Positions 1 through 11,729 are shown, numbered from the stretch's first letter. The stretch: 64,000 nucleotides of DNA from Tritrichomonas musculus (GCA_039105265.1 JAPFFF010000013.1:1798001-1862000); one strand, 5' to 3'. Made by a program: numbers and translations. Notes: a model not told the origin generated them from the sequence alone.

Positions 1-2
1 AA

Positions 3-3000
3 TTCGCCCAATGCATATTTGAAAACAACGCAATCAAGTATACAGATTTTACAAGTGATGGAATCATGCCTTATGGCTCTAGTATTTATTTACAAGGTGA
101 TTCAGATATTACCATAGACCACTGTGACTTTACCAACAGCACCGCAGTTTGTGGAGGTGGAGCTATTTATGCTAAGACTCAATCAATTGAACTCACTTTC
201 AATCGATTTTATTATTGTTTGGCTTTAGGATCGGGTAACCAAGGATATGGTGGAGCAGTTTTCCTCAATCAAGAACATGCTGAATATGCAAATTATGAAC
301 AAGTAACAAGTAATGTATTCTTTAATTGCCGTTCAAGCATCAGTGGTGGAGCGATTTATGTTCATTGTTATGATGAAACACACATGAGAACAATTCGTGA
401 TATTGATGATGAAAACCACAGGTTTGCTGTTGTAATTAGTTCTAGTGTTTTCACAAAATGCAGCTCACAAGTTGAAGGTGGAGCGATTGGCAGCGGCTTT
501 GCTGAATCTGGGGGTGCTTCTAAGGATGGCGATATGATGATATCACAGTGCTCTTTTAACGAATGCAGTTCAGAATCAGGAGGTGCTATATCCTTTAATG
601 ATGGCACACCAGAGAAAAAAGGAACCAAATATGTCATTGAATGCAATTTTACAAGTTGCTTTGCTTCTGGAGAATCAGGAAATGGCTATGCCATATACGC
701 CCACTCATATCTTGTAAATTTGACATTAATTCTTTTCAAAGATTTTAAAATAAATAATATAAATTCAGGTCAAACCAATTCCATTATATATATTAAAATG
801 GATGATGATCCTGAAAAAGAAAAAGATGTAGTACTAACACCAACCATAGATTCTCTTACATTTGAAAAAATAAATGGTGTATCAGCTTTTGCTCTTGATA
901 TTAAAAACTATGTTATTATGAAAAATCTTTCTTTCGATAATAATAAAATACAAACTAATTTGCCATGCATCAATTTGAATAATTGGAATGTTGTTGATTT
1001 TGTTTCAATTCAAAATAGCACATTTACCAATATTATAGATGGACGATGCATTTATATTACGACAGATGAAGCCAAATTCAGAGCTATTTTTCATAATTGC
1101 CTATTTGAAAAAAATGAAAAACAAACTGATAGATCAATTGCCAGCGGGGGAGCTAGTATCTATTGCACTGGAAATGCAAATATCGAAATTAGTCGATGCT
1201 ATTTCATTGATAACATAGCTCACACTGATGGTGGGGCTATATATGCCGAAACAGATGCAATTAATATAGACAATTGCCTTTTTGAAAGATGCAAAATAGA
1301 CGAATCGTATGATATTGGCAAAGGCGGCGCTATTTATTTAAAGCAAACAAAAAGTGAATTTTTTGAGCAAATTCCATTTAACACTTTTATTAATTGCTCT
1401 GCTGGATTCAGTGGTGGTGCTCTCTTTATTTTGTGTATTGATAAAGATGAATCGACAGGATTTGAAAGAACTGATAATTTAAATATATTTATTATAGGCT
1501 GTAATTTTACAGGCTGCAAATCTAAAATTGAAGGAGGAGCAATTTCAAGTGGCGAAATTGATCCTAATAATAAAATTGTTGGAGATAATGATATGACCAT
1601 TAGTAATTGCCATTTCACAAATTGCGAATCAGGTAGAGGTGGTGCTTTATTTTTCCAAGATGGTACAAAAGAAGGAGATGAAGAAACAGTTATTGAGAAC
1701 AGTCACTTTTATGAATGCTATGCAACTGATGATTCACATGAAGGATATGCAATTTCATGTCGTTCATATCAAATCACTGTTAAAAACTGTGATTTCCATG
1801 GTCATCATTCGAATGGTATAGCTCAACATGGAACTCGAGACTGTGTTGTTTATGTTGAAACCAATGAAGCTGAAGTTCAACCAACTATTTCCGGATTAAC
1901 ATTTGAAAACAGTGAAGGAGTTTCAGGTCTTGTTGTCAATGTTTCCTCAGGTCAAAACATCGAGATCACAGAACTTCATTTCAATCACATCCGAGGCGAT
2001 GAACCATGCATTAATCTTGACTTATGGCGATCCAATAAATTCATTACAATTCTAGACAGCACATTTAGTAATGTTCAAAATGCACGTTGTATTATGACGA
2101 AACAATCTGAACATCATCTTGAAATCAAATTCACCAAATGTAAATTTGAAAACAATGGATTTACGAATACACAATCATCAACTGATTTTATCTTGCCATA
2201 TGGATCTAGTATTTATTTAGAAGGCGAAGCTGAAATCACCATAGATCACTGTAACTTTACTAATAACACTGCAGTTTGTGGAGGCGGTGCTATTTATGCT
2301 AAAACGCAATCAATTGAACTTAGTTCCAATCGATTTGTTTATTGTTCAGTTTCAGGACAAGGCGACCAAGGATATGGTGGAGCCGTTTTCCTCAATCAAG
2401 AACTTGAAGGAGAATCTGAAGGAGAAGCAAATTATGAACGAGTGACAGGTAATATATTCATTAATTGCCATTCGAGCATCAGTGGAGGAGCGATATATGT
2501 TCATTGTCATGATGAAAAACACAAAAGATCAATTCGTGACATTGATGATGAAACTCACAAATTTGTTGTTGCAATTGAGATGAGTAACTTTACAGATTGC
2601 AGTTCCAAAGTTGAAGGAGGTGCTATTTGCAGTGGCAAACCAAATGAAAGCTTTGAAGGAGAAGGCAGCACGACTGCAGTAGGCACCAATGACATGAAGA
2701 TAGCATATTGTTACTTCACTCGTTGTGAATCAGGCAAAGGCGGAGCATTATACTTCCAAGATGGTACAAAAGAAGGCGATGAAGAAACAGTTATTGAGAA
2801 CAGTCACTTTTATGAATGCTATGCAAGTGGAACAGAAAATGAAGGATATGCAATCTCATGTCGTTCATATCAAATCACTGTTGAAAACTGTGATTTCCAT
2901 GATCATCATTCGAATGGTATAGCTCAACATGGAACTCGAGACTGTGTTGTTTATGTTGAAACCAATGAAGCTGAAGTTCAACCAACTATTTCCGGATTGA

Positions 3001-6000
3001 CATTTGAAAACAATAATGCAGTTTCAGGTCTTATTGTTAATGTTTCCTCCAAGAAACAAGTTGTTGTATCAGGTCTCAAATTCATCAACATTCAAGGAGA
3101 AGCATGCATCAACCTTGATTTATGGGACGCCAGGACTCATGTTCGAATTGAGAACAGTGAATTCAACAATGTTCACAACTCACGATGTATTTTAGCCAGT
3201 GATAAAGATCATTCAATCAAAGTCACACTTTTCAGATGTCAATTTGAAAACAACAGTCTTGAGAACATTGGAACCACTGGTAAAAATATTTTACCATTTG
3301 GATCCAGTATTTATTTACAAGGCAGAGCAGAAGCCACCATAAGTCAATGCAATTTCACCAATAACACAGCCAGCTTATGTGGAGGAGCTATTTATGCAGA
3401 AACCCAATCTGTTGCATTAAATGTCAATCGATTTGTTAAATGCAGCAGTTCTGGCACCAAAGAAAACCATGGTGGATATGGTGGTGCTGTTTATCTTAAT
3501 CAACAAAGTGAAGACGTAATGATTGAAGAAAACTATGAGCTATTATCAGGCAACACATTCATTGACTGTCATTCTACGATCAGTGGTGGAGCTATATTTG
3601 TTCAATGTTATGATGAATTCAATCGAAAGAGATCTATTCGTGACATTGATGATGAAGATCACAAATTTGTTGTTGTAATTAGTTCAAGCATCTTTACAGA
3701 TTGCAGTTCTGGCGTTGAAGGTGGAGCCATTGGCAGTGGTAAACTTGGCGAAGGCATTGGAGGTGAACAAATTATGATTGGCACCAATGACATGAAGATT
3801 TCTGATTGCAACTTCACTCGCTGTGAATCAGGCAAAGGTGGAGCATTATACTTCCAAGATGGTACAAAAGAAGGAGATGAAGAAACTGTTATTGAGAACA
3901 GCCACTTTTATGAATGCTATGCAAATGGAACAGAACATGAAGGATATGCAATTTCATGTCGTTCATATCAAATCACTGTTAAAAATTGTGATTTCCATGA
4001 TCATCACTCGAATGGTATAGCTCAACATGGAACTCGAGACTGTGTTGTTTATATTGAAACTAATGAAGAAGAAGTTCAACCAACTATTTCCGGATTGACA
4101 TTTGAAAACAATAATGCAGTTTCAGGTCTTATTGTTAATGTTTCATCCAAGAACCAAGTTGTTGTATCAGGTCTCAAATTCATCAACATTCAAGGGGAAG
4201 CATGCATTAACCTTGATTTATGGGACTCCAAGACTCATGTTCGAATTGAGAACAGTGAATTCAACAATGTTCACAACGCACGATGCATTTTAGCCAGTGA
4301 TAAAGATCATTCAATCAAAGTCACACTTTTCAGATGTCAATTTGAAAACAACAGTCTTGAGAACATTGGAACCACTGGCACCAATATTTTACCATTTGGA
4401 TCCAGTATTTATTTACAAGGCAGAGCAGAAGCCACCATAAGTCAATGCAATTTCACCAATAACACAGCCAGCTTATGTGGAGGAGCTATTTATGCAGAAA
4501 CCCAATCTGTTGCATTAAATGTCAATCGATTTGTTAAATGCAGCAGTTCTGGCACCAAAGAAAACCATGGTGGATATGGTGGTGCTGTTTATCTCAATCA
4601 ACAAAGTGAAGACGTAATGATTGAAGAAAACTATGAACAATTATCAGGCAACACATTCATTGACTGTCATTCTACGATCAGTGGTGGAGCTATCTTTGTT
4701 CAATGTTATGATGAATTCAATCGAAAGAGATCTATTCGTGACATTGATGATGAAGATCACAAATTTGTTGTTGTAATTAGTTTAAGTATCTTTATAGATT
4801 GCAGTTCTGGCGTTGAAGGTGGAGCCATTGGCAGTGGTAAACTTGGCGAAGACATTGGAGGTGAACAAACTATGATTGGCACCAATGACATGAAGATTTC
4901 TGATTGCAACTTCACTCGCTGTGAATCAGGCAAAGGCGGAGCATTATACTTCCAAGATGGTACAAAAGAAGGCGATGAAGAAACAGTTATTGAGAACAGT
5001 CACTTTTATGAATGCTATGCAACTGATGATTCACATGAAGGATATGCAATCTCATGTCGTTCATATCAAATCACTGTTAAAAACTGTGATTTCCATGATC
5101 ATCATTCGAATGGTATAGCTCAACATGGAACTCGAGACTGCGTTGTTTATGTTGAAACCAATGAAGCTGAAGTTCAACCAACTATTTCCGGATTAACATT
5201 TGAAAACAGTGAAGGAGTTTCAGGTCTTGTTGTCAATGTTTCCTCAGGTCAAAACATCGAGATCACAGAACTTCATTTCAATCACATCCGAGGCGATGAA
5301 CCATGCATTAATCTTGACTTATGGCGATCCAATAAATTCATTACAATTCTAGACAGCACATTTAGTAATGTTCAAAATGCACGTTGTATTATGACGAAAC
5401 AATCTGAACATCATCTTGAAATCAAATTCACCAAATGTAAATTTGAAAACAATGGATTTACGAATACACAATCATCAACTGATTTTATCTTGCCATATGG
5501 ATCTAGTATTTATTTAGAAGGCGAAGCTGAAATCATCATAGATCACTGTAACTTTACTAATAACACTGCAGTTTGTGGAGGCGGTGCTATTTATGCTAAA
5601 ACGCAATCAATTGAACTCAGTTCCAATCGATTTGTTGATTGTTCAGTTTCAGGACAAGGCGACCAAGGATATGGTGGAGCCGTTTTCCTCAATCAAGAAC
5701 TTGAAGGAGAATCTGAAGGAGAAGCAAATTATGAACGAGTGACAGGTAATATATTCATTAATTGCCATTCGAGCATCAGTGGAGGAGCGATATATGTTCA
5801 TTGTCATGATGAAAAACACAAAAGATCAATTCGTGACATTGATGATGAAACTCACAAATTTGTTGTTGCAATTGAGATGAGTAACTTTACAGATTGCAGT
5901 TCCAAAGTTGAAGGAGGTGCTATTTGCAGTGGCAAACCAAATGAAAGCTTTGAAGGAGAAGGCAGCACGACTGCAGTAGGCACCAATGACATGAAGATAG

Positions 6001-9000
6001 CATATTGTTACTTCACTCGTTGTGAATCAGGCAAAGGGGGAGCATTATACTTCCAAGATGGTACAAAAGAAGGCGATGAAGAAACAGTTATTGAGAACAG
6101 TCACTTTTATGAATGCTATGCAAGTGGAACAGAAAATGAAGGATATGCAATTTCATGTCGTTCATATCAAATCACTGTTGAAAACTGTGATTTCCATGAT
6201 CATCATTCGAATGGTATAGCTCAACATGGAACTCGAGACTGCGTTGTTTATGTTGAAACCAATGAAGCTGAAGTTCAACCAACTATTTCCGGATTAACAT
6301 TTGAAAACAGTGAAGGAGTTTCAGGTCTTGTTGTCAATGTTTCCTCAGGTCAAAACATCGAGATCACAGAACTTCATTTCAATCACATCCGAGGCGATGA
6401 ACCATGCATTAATCTTGACTTATGGCGATCCAATAAATTCATTACAATTCTAGACAGCACATTTAGTAATGTTCAAAATGCACGTTGTATTATGACGAAA
6501 CAATCTGAACATCATCTTGAAATCAAATTCACCAAATGTAAATTTGAAAACAATGGATTTACGAATACACAATCATCAACTGATTTTATCTTGCCATATG
6601 GATCTAGTATTTATTTAGAAGGCGAAGCTGAAATCATCATAGATCACTGTAACTTTACTAATAACACTGCAGTTTGTGGAGGCGGTGCTATTTATGCTAA
6701 AACGCAATCAATTGAACTCAGTTCCAATCGATTTGTTGATTGTTCAGTTTCAGGACAAGGCGACCAAGGATATGGTGGAGCCGTTTTCCTCAATCAAGAA
6801 CTTGAAGGAGAATCTGAAGGAGAAGCAAATTATGAACGAGTGACAGGTAATATATTCATTAATTGCCATTCGAGCATCAGTGGAGGAGCGATATATGTTC
6901 ATTGTCATGATGAAAAACACAAAAGATCAATTCGTGACATTGATGATGAAACTCACAAATTTGTTGTTGCAATTGAGATGAGTAACTTTACAGATTGCAG
7001 TTCCAAAGTTGAAGGAGGTGCTATTTGCAGTGGCAAACCAAATGAAAGCTTTGAAGGAGAAGGCAGCACGACTGCAGTAGGCACCAATGACATGAAGATA
7101 GCATATTGTTACTTCACTCGTTGTGAATCAGGCAAAGGGGGAGCATTATACTTCCAAGATGGTACAAAAGAAGGCGATGAAGAAACAGTTATTGAATATT
7201 GTCGTTTTTATGAATGCTATGCAACTGATGATTCACATGAAGGATATGCAATTTCATGCCGTTCATATCAAATCACTGTTAACAACAGTTATTTCTATAA
7301 ATTTAAACGTTCAGACAATGTTCAAACAGCATGCATTGTATACATTGAAACGAATGAAGCAGATGTTTCTCCAATTATTACACAATTAACGTTTGAAGAC
7401 AACACAGGAGTATCTGGACTTATTGTTAAAACAGCTAAAGACACAACAATTGAAGGTCTCACATTCAACAACATCGTAGATAATTCACCATGCATTAATC
7501 TTGATAATTGGGACACTAAATCCGGTGTTACTATTCAAAATAGCACTTTTTCAAACATTAGAGATGCACGATGTATTTTCACTTCAGCAGGAAATAAAAA
7601 GTTCCCAGTTACAATTCAAGATTGTAAATTTATTAACAATTCAATTATAAAATACTCTCAAACGAATCTTATTCTTTCTGGATGCGGGGCAAGTATTTTG
7701 TGTCAAAATCGAAATGATGATGATGAACAAGTTAACATTGAATCATGTAATTTCACTAACAACATGGCTGAATCATTTGGTGGTGCTATTTATGCAGAGA
7801 CAAACACAATTGATTTAATTGGCTGTCGATTTGAATTATGTTCATCAGCACCAAATAATGAGGATGGACTCGGTGGTGCAGTTTATTTGACACAAGAAAA
7901 AGGTGAAAGTTTCGAACAAATCAATATGAATACATTCATTAATTGCAGTGCAAGTTATAGTGGCGGCGCCTTGTTCCTGTTTTGTCGTGATGTTAAATCT
8001 AGAAAGAATAATAAAATGACACGTAAAGATAACAGTTATACCATCATTATAACTAGAAGTGCATTCATCAACTGTTCATCAGGTGTAGAAGGTGGAGCAA
8101 TCTCGAGTGGAATCATTAATGCTGAAACACATCAGTTGGAAGGAGACAATGATATGCAAATCAGCGGATGCAATTTCTCAAGGTGTGAATCATCCAAAGG
8201 TGGCGCACTATTCTTCCAAGATGGAACAGCTGAAGGTGATGAAGATACATCAATCTCTGGTTGCACATTCATTGATTGTTATTCATCAGGAGAAGGACAT
8301 GAAGGCTATGCAATTCACTGTCGATCCTATCGTATTACAATTGAATCTTGTGGTTTCAGAGAACACAGACGAAGCACAACCGTGCAAACCGCTTGTATTG
8401 TATACGTTGAAACTAATGAAGCTGAAGTTACCCCTGAAATTTCATCGTTGACATTTGAAGGCAACACAGGCGTGTCTGGACTTGTTGTTAAAACAGCAAA
8501 TCCTGTTACAATTGAAGGTCTTACGTTCAACAACACACAAGATCAATCAGCCTGCATCAATCTTGACAACTGGAAGATTAGAGATGAATTGATCATTAAT
8601 GACTGCAAGTTTATAAATATTCTTAATGCACGCTGTATATCTTCAGTGACTGATGTAGAGACATTTGCAACATCTGTGCAAAACTGCCAATTCAACTACA
8701 CAAGCATTCGACGTGATACACGTGGAACTTATCTTTCTGGTTGTGGATCATCCATACTTTTCCAGAACAAAGGAAATCTTAATATTAGTAAAAGTTCCTT
8801 CTTCGACAATCAAGCAGAATACATTGGAGGTGCCATTTATGCTGATACACAAAGCATTCAAATTGATGGCTGCAGATTTGTTCAATGCACATCAGCTATA
8901 CTTGAAGAAGAAGAAGGCCTTGGTGGTGCTGTTTACTTAGTTGGAGAAAATTCAATTTCAAAACTAATAATAACAAATAACTTTTTCTTCAACTGTTCAT

Positions 9001-11729
9001 GTTCAAGCAATGGTGGTGCTTTATGTATGAATTGTAATTGTCCACCAAATGTTTCAATTACCAATTGTACCTTCTTCGCATGCGTTTCATTCAATGAAGG
9101 AGGAGCCTTATATAGTGATCCAGTTGGAAATGGAAGCGACTTCAATATAATCAATTGTACTTTCACAGAATGCAAATCTCAGGCGAGTGGAGGTGCAATT
9201 TCCATTTCAACCAAGTATCATTTACTCATTGATAGCTGCTTCTTTAACCTTAATAGAGCCAGTGGAAATGGTGGTGCAATCTTCACAAGACCAAACGCAA
9301 CATTTCCTTTAGAATCCTTCTCTTTGTTGAGAAATACATTTGTAACAAACAGTGCAAAAGATGGCTTTGCGGTTTCAATTGAAGGAAATGATAACACAAC
9401 ATTTGTTAACATTACAGGTAACGATTTTGTTGACAATTACAACACTGATACCATTTCATCTTCATACATTATTTACTTGGATATTTGCTGTGTTTCAGGT
9501 TCACTTGTTCTTTCAACGAACACATTCTCTAACCAGCAAGATGGAGAAAACATCACTGTGAATGAATTCTCATGCCATTACTTTGAATTCTACACTCCTC
9601 TCTTCACATTTTCACAATATTTCACGAATTCAAATACATATTCACAGTCACAAGTGTTCACTGAAACATACCAGTTTTCTAACTCTGAAGCCTTCTCTAA
9701 TTCTTACCAATTTACTGCATCACGCTCATTCCAGTATGTTTATGACTTTCACGGTCCATGTGGTAATGACGTTAAGTACTTTTCATACTCTAATGAGCTC
9801 TTCATTTCTGGGGAAGGAGAAACATTCAATTATTCAGCTGATTCAAGGCCTCCTTGGCATGAGCATGCTGAAACAATTAAAATTTTAACTATAAAAGAAG
9901 GAATCACATCAATTGGCTCTTATGCATTTGATTCATTAGATTCATTGGAGTCTGCAACGATTCCAAAGTCAGTTGAAACTATTCATCCTTATGCTTTCTC
10001 CAATTGTTCCAAATTGAAGTCAATTGAACTTCCTAAAAATGTCCGAGGAGTGCCAGATGGCTGCTTCCAAGGATGTGAAAGTTTGATCAGTGTAAACATC
10101 CTTGGTAAAATCTCAAGAATTGGTGATAATGCATTTGATGGCTGTTCTTCATTAGAGAATATTTATTTCGCTGAGGATTCTTTCCTGAAAAGATTGGTGA
10201 AGAGTTCTGATCCAATTGTTTTCCCTTCATCGGTGTTAACAATCGGATCGGATGCTTTTGCAGGCTGTAAACGAATTGAATCCGTTGAAATTCCAAGAAG
10301 TATTAGGACCATCAAAAGTGGATGCTTTGAAGGATGCTCTTCATTGTCCTCTGTTATATTGAAAGTGTCAATAACAACGATTGAAGAACGAGCATTTTGT
10401 AACTGTACGAATTTGAGAGAGATCACGCTTCCTTCTATCATTAGAACAATTGGAAGTTACGCATTTAGTGGATGCTCGACTTTGCAAACGACTGTAATTC
10501 CTCGTCAAGTGAAAGTAATTGAAGATGGTGTATTTTGTGGATGCCTCAACATTAAGTCAATTACATTCAACGGAAACATTAAGTCAATTGGAAATTACTC
10601 ATTTTCTCGCTGTGATGCATTACAATCATTCGAGATTCCAGAAAGTGTCAATGAAATTGGAAGCTCTGCTTTTGAAGGCTGCATGACTTTGTCATCAATC
10701 ACGATTCCAACTTCAGTGACAACAATTGAAGCCGCGACTTTCAAGGATTGCAATGATCTCGCTTCAGTGACATTCCTTGGAGACATTGTCGAAATTGAAG
10801 AAGAAGCATTCGCTGGATGCTCCAGTTTTGAAACATTTACAGTTCCAGAAAGTGTGACTTATTTGGGATCGAGTTCATTTGCATCATGTCAAAACTTGAA
10901 ATCATTTTCAATTCCAATGAATGTAAGCTACATTGGCGATTCATGCTTTGCAGGTTGCTCATCACTAACCACGCTCACATTCAATGGATTAACAAGTCCA
11001 AAACATGGAGAATCAATTCTCAATGGCACACAAGTTGAGAAAGTTGTTGTCCCGACATTATATATAGATGCAGATTTCTGTGGTTATTCAGTTGATCGAA
11101 TTGCAACGCACAGCTTTACAGCGAGTAGTTCTTTCACTGCTTCTTCACCATTCACGATGAGTTCTGCTTTCACGAAGTCCGATGAATTCACACCATCGAA
11201 CATGCTCGCGCCAACATCAACGCCGACACCATCGGATGCACTTGCCTATATAACAGAATCAGTCAGTTATATTCAATCCTTCGTATCTGTAAGATCAGTC
11301 ACACTTTCTATGTCTTACGTCGCATCACAATATTATTCAGTTGTCCTTCTCGCTGACGGCGAGTACAGCATGGTTCTTACTAGAGCCTACGTTAATAGAT
11401 TCGTCCCATACATCATTTATTACTTGTCGCCAACGTACATAAGAACAGGAGTCCTGATTGAAATGCACTTTAAGAAGATTACAATCACTCAGGAGCAGTT
11501 GATTGGCGTCGTTTGTGGAACTGCTGCCGTCTTCTTCTTGATACTTGCTCTAATCATTTTCATCGTGCAAAAGAAGAGTCGTCGCCATAGGTATAACGAC
11601 TCTGAGGTGGAATGGTTTTCATCAGAATCATGCGGAAGATCAGATGATGAAGAAACTCAAGAAATTGACGAGACTACACAAGATATGATGACTGGTCAGC
11701 CAAAGATTTATACTCACTTCGAGATTTAA
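3..11729 (+). CDS. Giant Pmp-repeat / BspA-LRR surface protein, 5' end outside window
   Basis: The frame is open from the first bases, so the gene starts upstream; the first ATG inside the window is at 66 and gives 3,887 residues. Most of the protein is repeats with GGAI and FxxN motifs, the signature of chlamydial polymorphic membrane proteins and of trichomonad Pmp-like surface proteins. From about residue 3180 there are FTxS-type low-complexity repeats. About residues 3278-3658 are BspA-type leucine-rich repeats (CSSL...IPxSVxxIGxxAFxGC pattern). A second FTxSS stretch, one membrane helix (about 3812-3836) and a short acidic tail with Tyr and Ser follow. This is a type I membrane layout with a very long outer part, likely used for adhesion (family knowledge plus inference). 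Repeat-mediated length change is likely. Confidence 0.88.
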   Translation, partial: FAQCIFENNAIKYTDFTSDGIMPYGSSIYLQGDSDITIDHCDFTNSTAVCGGGAIYAKTQSIELTFNRFYYCLALGSGNQGYGGAVFLNQEHAEYANYEQVTSNVFFNCRSSISGGAIYVHCYDETHMRTIRDIDDENHRFAVVISSSVFTKCSSQVEGGAIGSGFAESGGASKDGDMMISQCSFNECSSESGGAISFNDGTPEKKGTKYVIECNFTSCFASGESGNGYAIYAHSYLVNLTLILFKDFKINNINSGQTNSIIYIKMDDDPEKEKDVVLTPTIDSLTFEKINGVSAFALDIKNYVIMKNLSFDNNKIQTNLPCINLNNWNVVDFVSIQNSTFTNIIDGRCIYITTDEAKFRAIFHNCLFEKNEKQTDRSIASGGASIYCTGNANIEISRCYFIDNIAHTDGGAIYAETDAINIDNCLFERCKIDESYDIGKGGAIYLKQTKSEFFEQIPFNTFINCSAGFSGGALFILCIDKDESTGFERTDNLNIFIIGCNFTGCKSKIEGGAISSGEIDPNNKIVGDNDMTISNCHFTNCESGRGGALFFQDGTKEGDEETVIENSHFYECYATDDSHEGYAISCRSYQITVKNCDFHGHHSNGIAQHGTRDCVVYVETNEAEVQPTISGLTFENSEGVSGLVVNVSSGQNIEITELHFNHIRGDEPCINLDLWRSNKFITILDSTFSNVQNARCIMTKQSEHHLEIKFTKCKFENNGFTNTQSSTDFILPYGSSIYLEGEAEITIDHCNFTNNTAVCGGGAIYAKTQSIELSSNRFVYCSVSGQGDQGYGGAVFLNQELEGESEGEANYERVTGNIFINCHSSISGGAIYVHCHDEKHKRSIRDIDDETHKFVVAIEMSNFTDCSSKVEGGAICSGKPNESFEGEGSTTAVGTNDMKIAYCYFTRCESGKGGALYFQDGTKEGDEETVIENSHFYECYASGTENEGYAISCRSYQITVENCDFHDHHSNGIAQHGTRDCVVYVETNEAEVQPTISGLTFENNNAVSGLIVNVSSKKQVVVSGLKFINIQGEACINLDLWDARTHVRIENSEFNNVHNSRCILASDKDHSIKVTLFRCQFENNSLENIGTTGKNILPFGSSIYLQGRAEATISQCNFTNNTASLCGGAIYAETQSVALNVNRFVKCSSSGTKENHGGYGGAVYLNQQSEDVMIEENYELLSGNTFIDCHSTISGGAIFVQCYDEFNRKRSIRDIDDEDHKFVVVISSSIFTDCSSGVEGGAIGSGKLGEGIGGEQIMIGTNDMKISDCNFTRCESGKGGALYFQDGTKEGDEETVIENSHFYECYANGTEHEGYAISCRSYQITVKNCDFHDHHSNGIAQHGTRDCVVYIETNEEEVQPTISGLTFENNNAVSGLIVNVSSKNQVVVSGLKFINIQGEACINLDLWDSKTHVRIENSEFNNVHNARCILASDKDHSIKVTLFRCQFENNSLENIGTTGTNILPFGSSIYLQGRAEATISQCNFTNNTASLCGGAIYAETQSVALNVNRFVKCSSSGTKENHGGYGGAVYLNQQSEDVMIEENYEQLSGNTFIDCHSTISGGAIFVQCYDEFNRKRSIRDIDDEDHKFVVVISLSIFIDCSSGVEGGAIGSGKLGEDIGGEQTMIGTNDMKISDCNFTRCESGKGGALYFQDGTKEGDEETVIENSHFYECYATDDSHEGYAISCRSYQITVKNCDFHDHHSNGIAQHGTRDCVVYVETNEAEVQPTISGLTFENSEGVSGLVVNVSSGQNIEITELHFNHIRGDEPCINLDLWRSNKFITILDSTFSNVQNARCIMTKQSEHHLEIKFTKCKFENNGFTNTQSSTDFILPYGSSIYLEGEAEIIIDHCNFTNNTAVCGGGAIYAKTQSIELSSNRFVDCSVSGQGDQGYGGAVFLNQELEGESEGEANYERVTGNIFINCHSSISGGAIYVHCHDEKHKRSIRDIDDETHKFVVAIEMSNFTDCSSKVEGGAICSGKPNESFEGEGSTTAVGTNDMKIAYCYFTRCESGKGGALYFQDGTKEGDEETVIENSHFYECYASGTENEGYAISCRSYQITVENCDFHDHHSNGIAQHGTRDCVVYVETNEAEVQPTISGLTFENSEGVSGLVVNVSSGQNIEITELHFNHIRGDEPCINLDLWRSNKFITILDSTFSNVQNARCIMTKQSEHHLEIKFTKCKFENNGFTNTQSSTDFILPYGSSIYLEGEAEIIIDHCNFTNNTAVCGGGAIYAKTQSIELSSNRFVDCSVSGQGDQGYGGAVFLNQELEGESEGEANYERVTGNIFINCHSSISGGAIYVHCHDEKHKRSIRDIDDETHKFVVAIEMSNFTDCSSKVEGGAICSGKPNESFEGEGSTTAVGTNDMKIAYCYFTRCESGKGGALYFQDGTKEGDEETVIEYCRFYECYATDDSHEGYAISCRSYQITVNNSYFYKFKRSDNVQTACIVYIETNEADVSPIITQLTFEDNTGVSGLIVKTAKDTTIEGLTFNNIVDNSPCINLDNWDTKSGVTIQNSTFSNIRDARCIFTSAGNKKFPVTIQDCKFINNSIIKYSQTNLILSGCGASILCQNRNDDDEQVNIESCNFTNNMAESFGGAIYAETNTIDLIGCRFELCSSAPNNEDGLGGAVYLTQEKGESFEQINMNTFINCSASYSGGALFLFCRDVKSRKNNKMTRKDNSYTIIITRSAFINCSSGVEGGAISSGIINAETHQLEGDNDMQISGCNFSRCESSKGGALFFQDGTAEGDEDTSISGCTFIDCYSSGEGHEGYAIHCRSYRITIESCGFREHRRSTTVQTACIVYVETNEAEVTPEISSLTFEGNTGVSGLVVKTANPVTIEGLTFNNTQDQSACINLDNWKIRDELIINDCKFINILNARCISSVTDVETFATSVQNCQFNYTSIRRDTRGTYLSGCGSSILFQNKGNLNISKSSFFDNQAEYIGGAIYADTQSIQIDGCRFVQCTSAILEEEEGLGGAVYLVGENSISKLIITNNFFFNCSCSSNGGALCMNCNCPPNVSITNCTFFACVSFNEGGALYSDPVGNGSDFNIINCTFTECKSQASGGAISISTKYHLLIDSCFFNLNRASGNGGAIFTRPNATFPLESFSLLRNTFVTNSAKDGFAVSIEGNDNTTFVNITGNDFVDNYNTDTISSSYIIYLDICCVSGSLVLSTNTFSNQQDGENITVNEFSCHYFEFYTPLFTFSQYFTNSNTYSQSQVFTETYQFSNSEAFSNSYQFTASRSFQYVYDFHGPCGNDVKYFSYSNELFISGEGETFNYSADSRPPWHEHAETIKILTIKEGITSIGSYAFDSLDSLESATIPKSVETIHPYAFSNCSKLKSIELPKNVRGVPDGCFQGCESLISVNILGKISRIGDNAFDGCSSLENIYFAEDSFLKRLVKSSDPIVFPSSVLTIGSDAFAGCKRIESVEIPRSIRTIKSGCFEGCSSLSSVILKVSITTIEERAFCNCTNLREITLPSIIRTIGSYAFSGCSTLQTTVIPRQVKVIEDGVFCGCLNIKSITFNGNIKSIGNYSFSRCDALQSFEIPESVNEIGSSAFEGCMTLSSITIPTSVTTIEAATFKDCNDLASVTFLGDIVEIEEEAFAGCSSFETFTVPESVTYLGSSSFASCQNLKSFSIPMNVSYIGDSCFAGCSSLTTLTFNGLTSPKHGESILNGTQVEKVVVPTLYIDADFCGYSVDRIATHSFTASSSFTASSPFTMSSAFTKSDEFTPSNMLAPTSTPTPSDALAYITESVSYIQSFVSVRSVTLSMSYVASQYYSVVLLADGEYSMVLTRAYVNRFVPYIIYYLSPTYIRTGVLIEMHFKKITITQEQLIGVVCGTAAVFFLILALIIFIVQKKSRRHRYNDSEVEWFSSESCGRSDDEETQEIDETTQDMMTGQPKIYTHFEI
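1639..7190 (+). repeat. Five in-frame 1.1-kb tandem repeats in the Pmp gene
   Basis: A block beginning around CESGxGGALYFQDGTKEGDEE recurs at about 1630, 2725, 3823, 4921, 6022 and 7123, a period of 1,098-1,101 bp (366-367 residues). Two subtypes can be read. Blocks 1, 4 and 5 carry SGQNIEITELHFNHIRGDEPC; blocks 2 and 3 carry VVVSGLKFINIQGEAC. Blocks 4 and 5 look almost identical by eye. Every period is a multiple of three, so the frame is kept. This pattern suggests recent unequal crossing-over or gene conversion. Confidence 0.9.
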
